Below are positions 12,530 through 22,762 of a stretch of 64,000 nucleotides of DNA, piece after piece. This stretch comes from Malurus cyaneus samueli (taxonomy: Eukaryota; Chordata; Aves; Passeriformes; Maluridae), in contig CM019227.1 of the NCBI GenBank assembly GCA_009741485.1, positions 11,943,647-12,007,646 on the forward strand, written 5' to 3'. The position numbers and the translations under genes were made by a program. The notes under the pieces are model-generated. The model did not search any database. It had not been told where the DNA came from and was given only the letters and a program-made list of their open reading frames with translations. The stretch's first letter is position 1; each line of letters opens with the position of its first letter.

Positions 12530-12936
12530 TTTTCAGCGTGTTCCTAACCTGCGAACTGAAGTAACTCGGTGTCGTTTAAAAGCATTGGCAGTTTCTCAGT
12601 TCCTTCATGGGTTGTTCTCCTGGTCAGGCTTCCATGGCGTTTAAACGCGCTCATGAATTGGGAATAACTAACAACTACTCCCTGAAAAAGAAAAGAAAAG
12701 TTACGGGGAAAAAGCAAAGGGCCAGTGTCTCTGCTGTCAGTGTCCCCAGCCCGGCCCGCCCTGTGGGCGCTGTGGTGGGCGCGGGCCGGGGCCAACGCCG
12801 CTTCCGTCTCGGTCAGTACTAAGCTACACAATGCGGTGATTGCTGAAATACACGGGTGACCCTTGCATGGCTGTGTTTGCTTCATCTTTTCTGACCCGGA
12901 GTCCCTTTTTTGCCCCAGCGGTACAGGAACAACAAT

Positions 12937-13048
12937 ATGGTTGCCATTTCCCAGTTGAACAGACGGGACCTCGTTAGTTCTATGTGGTGCAGCACGCAGA
13001 GTTCTGAGTGCCTCTACTCATCATGTGAAATCTGCAGCGAAGCGCTGG
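12937..13048 (+). CDS. Unnamed cysteine-rich protein, predicted coding exon A
   Basis: This is the first coding exon of a predicted three-exon gene (145 residues) divergent from CPPED1. I do not recognise the product. The ATG at 12937 has a strong context (A at -3, G at +4). The exon encodes 37 codons, including QLNRRDLVSSMWC and then LYSSCEICSEAL, with a C-x2-C knuckle. It ends at donor GCTGG/GTAAAG in phase 1. Upstream, a good acceptor (a CTGAC branch-like site at 12891-12895, a T-rich tract and CCCCAG ending at 12918) suggests a further 5' exon. The frame is open back to that acceptor, with six codons before the ATG, so the ATG choice is provisional. The Y-x2-C-x2-C pattern recalls the zinc ribbon of RPA1-type OB-fold proteins. 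That is inference only. Confidence 0.6.
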
Positions 13049-13841
13049 GTAAAGTTAATGTTGTCAACTAAAATGCATTCCTATGGCTAGATGATTTTTC
13101 CATCTGTAAAATGTGGGTATTATTATCTACAAGTAAAAACAGCTTCTTCAGTCCTGCTTGTAAACTGCTTGATGATCATTAGATGGAAAGCACTAGGGGA
13201 AGTCTTTTTTATTAAGTAGTTTTTGTCAATTCCCTTCTTTATGAGGCAGCATGTGGTATATTAAGCAAATAAAAACTAAACTGCATTTCTAAGTCTCAGG
13301 TTCAGCCTATCTGAATATCCCAACACCATTGTAGGAAGAAGTTGTCACTGTCTTGTGGTGGAACTGCTCATGCTAATGTAAGAGCAATTGGCTCAGTTGT
13401 GCAAAGAAATTTTTTACCTTTTCTGTTTCCTTTCCATTTTCTTCTCATCTGCTTAATAGGGCTGAGCAGCTATAAACCAGAATATATGACTGCTGCATGA
13501 CTTCAGCTAAACTCAGGATTAATTTTGCAAGTGAAATAGCATCAAGATCAGGCCAAAAAATGGAGGCTGTTTTGGAACTGCATAAGTGTAATTCTGGAGC
13601 ACAAGGACATGAAATTGTGATCAGCAACTGAATTACCTTTGTTTTACTTAACCTGGATGTGTTGCTAAAGGCAACCATGTTTCTTGTCAAGTTATGCATG
13701 TCTGAAGGATTGAATCAGACCTGGCAGAGATGCGGATTCTAAGATCTTCTAGATTCATCTAAATCTGTAATTTCACAGCACGTATAGGGTGCATTCCTCT
13801 ACAGAATTCTGTTGTCTATACTATATTTGATGTCTTTGCAG
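13049..13841 (+). other. Intron between exons A and B of the unnamed gene
   Basis: A 793-base stretch runs from GTAAAG to a pyrimidine-containing acceptor, gatgtctttgcag. It is AT-rich, with stops in all frames, and I see no feature in it. A minus-strand open stretch at 13445-13699 has no recognisable content. Confidence 0.55.
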
Positions 13842-13968
13842 GATGGGTCACAGCTCAGCCTCAGGATGCTCAGCTCTTTCTAAGTGATGATGAGTGTGCA
13901 GCCTGCCTGTGTTGCCTCCTCTTCAAATGGAATCCTTTGATCTTAGATCACCTTAAGCATTACCTTCT
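13842..13968 (+). CDS. Unnamed cysteine-rich protein, predicted coding exon B
   Basis: The exon is flanked by acceptor tctttgcag (AG at 13840-13841) and donor CTTCT/GTAAGG (GT at 13969). Its first two bases, GA, complete the Gly codon begun by the last G of exon A. The next 41 codons are open: WVTAQPQDAQLFLSDDE, then CAACLCC, then LLFKWNPLILDHLKHYL. It ends two bases into a codon. CAAC supplies a second C-x2-C, 37 residues after the first Cys of CEIC, so a four-cysteine zinc ribbon is possible. If the following 65-base intron is retained, the frame ends after only one more residue at TAA (13970-13972). Family and function are unknown. Confidence 0.6.
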
Positions 13969-14033
13969 GTAAGGAGGAGGCCATGAGAAATTTTAATTTT
14001 GTAATTAAAACACATTTTCTTGTGATTTTACAG

Positions 14034-14232
14034 CCCGAGTGCAAAAGTGTTTTCATCTGCAGAAATAAAGGAACATTTGCTTATAAACGTGAGAACTGAG
14101 AATCAGGACTGTGTGTGCAGGAGGGAATTTCAGCTCTCTCCTGCTTCCTTTACTCTGCCAAATTTGAAGGATGCATTTTTGAAGCCAAGCTCATGGACCA
14201 AATGCTATGCAGCTAAATTGATTTTACTATGA
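14034..14232 (+). CDS. Unnamed cysteine-rich protein, predicted last coding exon C
   Basis: Acceptor ttgtgattttacag ends at 14033. The first C completes the Leu codon left open by exon B, and 65 codons plus TGA (14230-14232) follow. Visible stretches are PSAKVFSSAEIKEHLLINV, then QDCVCRREFQLSPASFTLPN, with a further C-x-C. The last 20 or so residues look less protein-like, so the true end could be reached through another splice; a GTGAGA donor-like site sits at 14089. A canonical AATAAA lies 147 bases past the stop. Supporting a real gene are the compatible phases at both junctions, the consensus splice sites, the cysteine pattern and the position opposite a CpG-island promoter. Against it is the absence of any recognised homologue. 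A decaying gene fragment is the main alternative. Confidence 0.55.
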
Positions 14233-14378
14233 CTAAGTTGTTTAAAGTTACTACTGATCTATGTTGGTTTAATTATAGATTTTCATGGACTCATTCCAGA
14301 TGGGGCCTAGATAAAGCATCAGATTTTTGTCATAGGACTTGATTTGTTATACAAAGTGCCATGAATATAATGGCACTG

Positions 14379-14384
14379 AATAAA
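14379..14384 (+). terminator. Polyadenylation signal AATAAA for the unnamed gene
   Basis: A canonical AATAAA lies 147 bases after the predicted TGA at 14230-14232. The T- and GT-containing sequence about 20-40 bases further on (gtgtctcttcttgttt near 14400) is suitable as a downstream element. The hexamer is common by chance in AT-rich DNA, so its value depends on the gene being real. Confidence 0.45.
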
Positions 14385-15427
14385 TAATTTACAGTAGCAC
14401 GTGTCTCTTCTTGTTTATAAAGTACAAATGGAGAATTTTACTAATTTTATAGAGTTAGTGTGAGCTTGCAGAGGAAAATGTTTCATTCTGGGAGGGTATG
14501 CAGTATATTGAAAATAAGAGATTAAAAGTGGGAAATGTAGGCATTGAAAATAAAATTCTTATATAAGGTTTAGCTTAGTAAGGACTGTGATTAGAATGGT
14601 GCAGAACTGCGGAGTTCAGATCTTGTAAGATTTAATTGATTGTGCAGTAGATCATGCTGCCAACATTTACAGTTCTTGGAAGTTCTGAAAAATCCCTTAA
14701 CATACATGCTACCTTATTTTTTACTGCAATTTAATGTAAGACTCTGTGCACGTTGAGAGACCTAGATAAAGTACTGGTAAAACACTTAAATTGTCCTAAA
14801 ATTTAGTATCTCCATTTAGGAATTCAAATAAAGAGCAAAATAGTCAAAGCAGTGGTTGAAGAAGGGGAATCTTTTTTCTCATCTCAGCAAATGACAAGAT
14901 GACAACAAAGTGCAAAATTGGAAGAGTAGAAAAGGTGAAAAGGACATAACAAGGTTGGTTTAGACATTGGAATTAAAATGACAAAGAACAGATAGGTATG
15001 CATATTGAAACAAAACCATTTTAATCTTATACATAGAATAAAATTACTATGTACCATCTGGAATTCAGGGGATCCAATGAAAGTTGGAGGTGTAAACAAC
15101 ACACACAGCATTATCAACATCTGTTTTCAGCGCCTGCTGATATATATGAGTCCTTGAGGGATAAATTAGAGAGAAGAATGGAAATTGATAAAACCTGATG
15201 ATAGAAAAGGCATCATGCATAATTGTATTTGTTTAGAAAAAATACGGATTTACTCATCCTGAAAATAAATAGCGCATACAATGTATTGTCTTATTTCTTA
15301 TGAATCTCTCCTTTCTGTTAGTCCTTGAACAGGACAGCATTCATAGCAGATGCAATATTTGGGGAAGTTTGGCATATGATACAGCTCCTATTCTTCCCCA
15401 AGAACATCTGATGGATAAAAATCAGTA

Positions 15428-15471
15428 AGATCTGAAAACTTACACACACTTACAGATCTGAAAACTTACAC
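15428..15471 (+). repeat. 18-base direct repeat, two copies
   Basis: AGATCTGAAAACTTACAC occurs at 15428-15445 and again at 15454-15471, a period of 26 bases, with an eight-base spacer (acacttac) between the copies. It is a short local duplication and no function is suggested. Confidence 0.85.
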
Positions 15472-18400
15472 TCACACCAGTACGCTCTTACCTCCTGCTC
15501 CATTGCTGAGGACTCCAGGGTAGCTATGCCCTGCAAGTAATTCAGCAATCTGAGCCTAAAACATTACTGAATATGATAAAACATAAGGCCTGATGTTAAT
15601 ATAAACAAAAATGAATTACTACACTGAAAATGAATTATTGCACTGCAGAGTGCTTTCAATGTTAAAAAAGAAGGCTCTGTTGATATTTGGCCTTGATACC
15701 AAATGGCTTTCCATTTTCAAAGAGCCCACAAAATATTATAAAAAATATTTAAAATGTTTTGCACAAACCAGATTAAAAGCATTGGTTGACCAGGACCTAT
15801 ATTTTGTTGCTAGGAAAGGAACAATGATGACATTGATTATTTCCACAGCTAAAAATCCACAATGTAATTGATTTTTATCTGACTCATTTAGCGTGGGCAG
15901 GCTCCATTTGTTCAAGAAACCTGTAATATATTCCTTGAATCACTGTAACTATGAGAGATATAAAAGTTGATGTAATGAGTTAAACACACTATTTAACTCA
16001 ATTTGTTTTGCACACTGAATTCCAATTTCTGACACAGATATAGGTTCTACCTAGGGCTACTGCTCATCTTGTAAGATGTCTTGTTCATTTTGTGTGCTCC
16101 CAAATATTCAAGGGTTTACAGGGTTTTATATTTTAGAAATGCCTGTCCTGAGATTTCATTTTCAGGTACATTGAGAACTTGCACCTTTCATTGAGTAATT
16201 GAGACATGGCTACTAACAATTTGAAAGTCATGACTCACTCTAGTGAATGAGAGAGCCAAACTAGGAGGAATTATTTGATCTGGTGCCTACCTTTGACACA
16301 TTAAGTGTCTGCTCCTGAAAAGCCATGGGTATTTGAGTCTTGAGTTTGTATTGAAACTGCTAGACACAGAAAAATGGCATCCGAGTCCAGCAGGGCTAGA
16401 GCTAGAGAAAAAAAAAAAGAAGGTTTTAATTGAAGAATCCATTTCCAAAATTATGCAGAAAATTTGTGATTGACTGCCACCTCATCCTCAACTAAGAACT
16501 TTCTGACTTAACTGTTGTCCAGAATTTTTCCCATCAGAATTGGCCAGCATTTGCCCATTATCTAAAGCTTACAATTCCTGCTGCTCATCAAGACCTGTCA
16601 AGTCACAAATGGAAGGGAATTAGGAATATAAATAGATTTGAAGAAACTAGTATACATACACACATATAGCTTCTGCTACAGAGTGAAGTTTGACACCACA
16701 GAAATGTCCTCTAAGTGGACAAGGTTCCATTTAGGTTTTCCTAGGTAGTTCCTTTTCCTAAAGTGAGAAAGGTAGTTGTACATCAATCAGGCAAATAAAT
16801 CCTCTTGTTGATTGGCCTTCCTGAGTCCCAGACTGCCACTACTACCCCCTCAAAATACAGCCTAATAAATTGCATCAGTGGTTCAGAGAATCTTTGCTGC
16901 TTTAGAGAATGATTAATGTCCCCTAAACTCTTCATGGAACTCTTCTACACATTAGTATTCACTCATATTGTGTGCCAGGTTTTGCATGTGAACTAGATCT
17001 TAAAACTGACTTTACCATCTGTGATGTCACTAATATAGCAGTCACTTAACTTCCTGAAATAGGATGACTATGAAGGATGCATCTATTTTGCCACAGATTT
17101 CTATAAAACAAAATGTTTTTCAGTAATTAAAGCTGGAGATGAACAAAGGAGGTAGTCCGGGAAAAGCACAGATTAATTTAACCATAAATGACCCATTTAA
17201 GTTTTTTTCACTCAAGTAATGACTGAAGAAAATGAGTTCAGAGACTGATGAAGGATGCTGAATAGGTAATTATCACTATTACAAACCTCTTATTTTAATT
17301 TGTGGGAAATGTGATTTGAGAATTAAATAGTACTTGATTTTTTTTTTTTTAGGTTTCAGTGTGGACTCTTTCAGCTGTGTCTAGCACTTTAGTTTCTCAG
17401 AATTTCAAGGACCTTTCTTTTCTCATTAATGATTGCGTTAGATAACCAGAAGGATCCATTTTTCAACGGTATTATCTCAGCAATAAATTACATTTACCAC
17501 TTCCCTCAGATTCCTCGTCTAAAGATCTGTAGGTGTTTTACAGGCCTTGGGTAAAAAGATAACGAAAAATCTGGACACAGGTAGAGGCTCAAAGAGGCTG
17601 ATTTATGCGAGAAGACATAACATGCACCACAAAGCTTCTACTTTTAAAATTAATAATAGATGAGGACAAGACTGCATGCCCTACAAGGCAAATGTAATCC
17701 ACCTGTTTTGTACTACCCTTCACTTCAACTACCAGCCTCCTTCACCATGTTTGCAATGATTTTTTTCAGATTCCTTCCAGTTGTACTTATTCATAACAAC
17801 TAAGTCAATGACAGCAAACACTGTCTGTATTCCCAGACTGTTCTTTCAAATTTTTAACGCTCCAGTATTTTTCAGATCTCTTTTACAAATGTAACAGTCC
17901 AATGTCCAAGCATATAAATCCAGACAAAGTGACAATAGAAAAGTGGCTTTCCCACTCTTTGAATTTCTTCTAGTCTTGAAACAATGGAGAAGTAAAGTTT
18001 TATTTATGGAAATATTGTTTGGTCCGATTGATCCGTTCCTACATTTGCTGAAGGATGATCACAATAAAGATATGTCTCCTGTACAGCAGGCAAAATGTAG
18101 AAATTAACTCAAGTGCCTCTTCTGCAGATGACTTGAAACCATTAAAGATCATTTTGATGTTTGCCACCTGGTTGCGGGTAAGGGATTGCAGAAGGCTGTG
18201 TGCAACAGTAGGCTACGAATGAGAAGGTGCTACCCTATCCAACCCTTCCAAATGTACTCTTTGCCAAATCAACCCAGCATCCTTGCAAAATGAACTCTGC
18301 CACCCAACTCTGCTTCAGGCACTCCAGCTTTAAAATCAGACAAAACTAAGACTTTCCTACTTTGAAGCCTAGTCAGGCTCATTGAACAAGCATGGTGGAG

Positions 18401-19712
18401 ACATTGCACACTGTCCCAGAGTGAGCCTGAGAGCGAGCAAATGGCATAATGCCAATCCAGCTGAGTAGGGACCCTGGAGGCCATCAGCCTGCAGGGATGC
18501 CCTCACAACAAAGGGATGTAACAAACCCTCTCTAGCCATGACATCTTAACAGCACCCACTTGACAGCACAGAGTCTGGCCACAAACCCATGGTCTTGAAT
18601 TTATGCAGTCTTACTTTATAGACCATGGTACTGGAATGAAGGGTAAACCGGACACAGCTCAAAAATTGTGATGATGCATGATTAGCATTTTTGTTGAATG
18701 CAGTTGAATGGACTCATCAACCAGCATGATATTTTAAAATAGTTAACTGTGTTGAATTTTTCATTAGAATAAAAGCACAGCATTCATATGGAGAAATTAA
18801 CGCAGTGTGAAACATGGTTGAATTAGAACAAGATAACTTTGGTTATTGGTTATTTGGTTATTTGGTCATTGGTAGGTAAATTCATGGTAGTGCCAGGAAA
18901 TGTCTTCCCCAGGTACTAGGAATCATGTGCCTAACATTCTCCTGTAGCACACAGTACAAGCTACTATTAATAATATATCTTGAGCTGAACATAAGGTATG
19001 GAGGGAGTATTTAAAGTGTTTAATTAGTCAAATGAAGGAATTAATTGACTGTGCCTTTTTTGCAGTTCCACAATATTTCTAAATATCGTAAGAGCTCAGC
19101 ATGCTAAGAAGAATATAATAATCTATCTGAATCTGCACTTCAGTTTATTCTTCAAGACAAGCACTATGGAAAAACATTTTAAAATCAGACATTCAGAATT
19201 TGCCAATGCTTAACTTCTAGCAGAATAGCATTCATTCTTATACTTCAAGCTTATCTAGACAGAGATCATTGCATTCCTTGCTGGATCAGGCAGGTGGGAA
19301 AGCAAATATTTCATTTGCCTCTCCAGAAACCTTCGAGACTACTTTGGCTGCAGAGAAGGTCAAACTTAAATGAAAATGAAGTTGATTTACACATTTATTT
19401 TCAGGCAAACTATAGTAAACTGTAACTTTTGTCTGGCCTAAGCTTTCTTTAGGAGACTCTTTTGGGAGATGAACAAACTGTTTCTATAAGGCTAAATTTC
19501 TTTCCTGTGCAGGTGCAGGTTATGTAAGCCAGTATTGTTAAACTGTGGTAGGGACCATCCCACCATGCATTTTAAAGCTTTCTGGTCTGTCCATGCTCTT
19601 GATGTGCCACAATAATTGAAGTCCACCTAGTGAATAAGGATGGAAAGCTTGCCTAGGAACTGTTTGGGAACCCTGACCTGAAGAAGCATCTGTTACTTTG
19701 CTGTCATCCAGA

Positions 19713-19760
19713 AATAATTATATTATAAAGGCTGGTTTATAATAATAATTATATTATAAA
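19713..19760 (+). repeat. 17-base direct repeat, two copies
   Basis: AATAATTATATTATAAA occurs at 19713-19729 and 19744-19760, flanking a 14-base unit. This looks like local slippage duplication in AT-rich sequence. Confidence 0.8.
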
Positions 19761-22696
19761 CAGTCTCTTCTCTTGGTGTCCAGAGCCAGAAGAAATCTGC
19801 GTAGTTCTGGTTTATACTCTGTTTTTCTCCTTCAGCTCCTTATTGGGCAAACAAGTATACTTTCTCATAATAAAAGGAGAGAACAATTCTTTACTAACAA
19901 TCAGTAGAGAATACTTATTAAGGTTTCTGCCAGGTTTGCTTTACTGGACTTTTTTGATAAGAAAAGCCAGCATCGGGCTATGATAGTAGTCTCAAAGCTC
20001 TGATTTTCACACATCAGCACTAATTTGCTTCTGGATAAACTTTGGTTAATCCAATTTCTGCAACTCAAGCAAATAAAGAGCAAAATTCACCTGGGCTGAA
20101 AGGAGCCCTAGTCTCATTTAGATCCATTAGATTTTCATCTAGTCATATTCTCCCAATACCTAGTACTTCTTTCTTTGAAATATAAATGTTTTGGAAGTAT
20201 CCGGGTATGTAAATAGATAAAATACTTCAGTAGCTAGAGTGCTTTCAAAATTAATTTCTCAGTGAAAAACATTTAATGTTTAATTTTAATGCACTCAATA
20301 ACAGGTTTATAAACCTTGGTTTATAAATGTCTGCTTTCCTCGCAATAACGGTTCTTCCACTTCTAAAAATACTTTGTTCTACTTCTGCAGCTGAAAGATC
20401 ATCACCTTGTCCAATACCTACTCAGGCTTTAACTTGTAGTGAAGCTGCCAGCAAGGACACCAAGTAGTGTAAAGCACAGTGACATTCTGGCACAATGCAA
20501 CTGGAATAAAATGTAGATTTAAAATAGCAGTGTTTCCTATTTAACACTTAGAGTTAGTAAATATCTTGAGAAAGATTTAGTGAATCAATGAGACTGCTAT
20601 TATTTTTCACACTTTTTTGTGTAAGAAAAGAGAATTGTAATATTTCTGGCTTCTTACATAATCTAGTCTAGCAAGTATTTATCTCATCTTCTAGATAAAA
20701 AATCAAGCCCCCTCATCCTTAAATAAATCCAGTGTAAACAGAAGAAGTACAAGGTAGAAGTTAACTTAGAGGACTTTCTGTTTGAAACAGAAACAGCTTC
20801 TGAGCAACAAATCTCACCTGAACAAATATAAAAAATATCATTCTGGGTAAAACTTGCCTCAACTGACTGAGCAGACAGGTAGATAATTTTTTTTCCCAAG
20901 AAGGAGAACTCACGATTGTTTACCAGCTAGTTTTAGAGGATTTTTTTCGAGAGACTGATACATCATATGGGTGTCATTTCTGAAAAAATCATGCACCTTT
21001 CACACAGACTAAATCAAAGTGAAGAGAGCATTTTGTGATTTCTGCAAATAAATTTGTAAAGACCAACAGGACTCAACAGATTTTTAGGACAAAATCATAA
21101 ACTTGTTGTGGTGAACACCATGATGTGTGGGGGAGGAGGGAGAGGTGCCAGCTGGATCCATCGTCTATCTTGGCATTTATGCAGTGTTCATCACCATGGT
21201 ATCAAAACACCTTTACAAGTTCTAAGTGTAACCACAGCAAAGGATCTGTAGTTTCTCCTTTTGTCCTAGGAGGGATGGCTATGTTGTTGTTGTTATTGAA
21301 CAAGCAGATGAAAATATGGGATTTCACATTTTTTTCTTAAGGAGCCGAGATTCCTCGGGGAATCCACTTCACAGCTGTAGTCAGTTGCCAAGAAAATTGT
21401 ATCTGTACATGGTACAGAGATGATCCTTCTCTTGTCCCAGAAAATTCCAGCGGTAGTTAGTGCAAGGTCATGAAGTCAGTGAGAAGGAGCCCTCACCCTC
21501 TTACAGAGAGCACAGAGACATTGCTTAGGATGGATGGAGGCAGGAAGGTGGAAACGAGAGCTGTTGAGTACACTGCTGATTTTTCTTGGTTTCCCCAGCA
21601 GTGCAGGCAGCTTCCCTGAGCATATGTGCCAGAGAGCTCTCCTTATCCCTGTGCCAGCAGAACATGCCTCCCTTGGGCTTCCATGGGCTGCTGCACGGAG
21701 AGACCTGAGAGCTGGCTGAATACATTTTCAGGAACACACAGCAGCTGTGCTGGAGCTTAAAGGTGTATTGTGTGTGGAAACATTATTTCCTTAAATATTT
21801 CTAAATTTTCTCCTATCATAAGCATTAGACAGTGGACTTTGTGTTTTTGTCTTTAACTTTTTCTGTGTGTTTTTTCCTGTACCCTTTAATGTTAAATTTT
21901 GGGTTTGCTTTAATTATAAATAACACTAGCATTATAAAATTGCCCCATTGAAATAAATAGGATATTATATCCCATAAAGAGCATCTCAGTAAGAATAAAC
22001 TTATAAAATCTTGTTCCTTAGACTGAAATCTTCACTCCATTGAATTTAATGGTAATATTCCTTTTAATAATAATGAGTCAAGACTTTGCATACAGCTATC
22101 AATAATTTATTAATGATAGCCAACAGACCCAATACTAAAAAAATACTGTGCAATGAGACAAAAAGACTGAAAACTGGACCCAGGCTGAGGCTTTGCATGG
22201 AGGATCTATTTTGGATCTTGCTGTGCATCTGTTTAGTGTTTCCTTTTTTTTGTTAACTTGAGCTAAACATTATGACAGAAACAAGCGAAATAATTGGGTA
22301 TTATGAGATATCTGCTCTTTTTCACTTATGGTCATTTAATGAGTTGAAATATTTGCATTGTTTATGTAGGAAAGTGATCCTATTGTTCAGCCATCTAAAT
22401 TATCTCTTTGTTCATCATATTATCAAGGCTCACTTCAACTGTTCTAGTTTGCACGGAAATGACGAGTAATTTCCTTTTAAATGTTATTTTTTCTTTTCAA
22501 TCCCTACATTCACAGGGACAATTTGTTAAACTGGAAAATCCTATTTAAGAGTTCAAGGTGTATAGAAATTACAAAATTGACTTTAAAGAGGCCAGCTTTC
22601 TCTCAGGTGTGTGGGAGTGAATGATAGACTAATTCCCCCACACACCCAAGAAAATTGTGAGGTATCCTTTCACCAAGTATTCTTTTACAAGTGGCC

Positions 22697-22762
22697 CTAT
22701 ATATGTGTGTATGATATGTATTGTAACTATATATATATATATTAAGTATATACATATATATG
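22697..22762 (+). repeat. AT/TG-rich microsatellite
   Basis: This is an interrupted TA/TG dinucleotide-type stretch with a pure (AT) core at about 22729-22742 and further TATA blocks to 22762. Confidence 0.8.

Larger units (their letters stand above)
11840..12900. promoter_or_regulatory. CpG island and probable bidirectional promoter (CPPED1 / unnamed plus-strand gene)
   Basis: The stretch is very rich in G+C and CpG from about 11840 to 12480, with a second smaller patch at about 12740-12810, in an otherwise AT-rich region. It covers CPPED1 exon 1 (minus strand) and extends to within 40 bases of the first exon of the predicted plus-strand gene. The two start codons are about 740 bases apart, head to head. 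A CRE-like TTACGTCA (12522-12529) and an ETS-like CTTCCG (12801-12806) lie between them. No TATA box is obvious for either direction, apart from an AT-rich patch at 12494-12511. The start sites cannot be placed from sequence alone. Confidence 0.75.

Noticed and set aside
15611..15871. 86-codon plus-strand frame considered as a further exon of the unnamed gene
   Set aside because: The internal acceptor (ctgcag) needs an incoming phase of 2, which the donor-like site in exon C (14089, phase 0) does not supply, and composition is simply AT-rich.
22020..22060. Segment 'ccattgaatttaatgg' like an ancient amniote repeat motif (ccattgaagtcaatgg)
   Set aside because: Only a short match to a remembered motif; too short to call without a library search. 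A similar weak match lies near 55297-55312.
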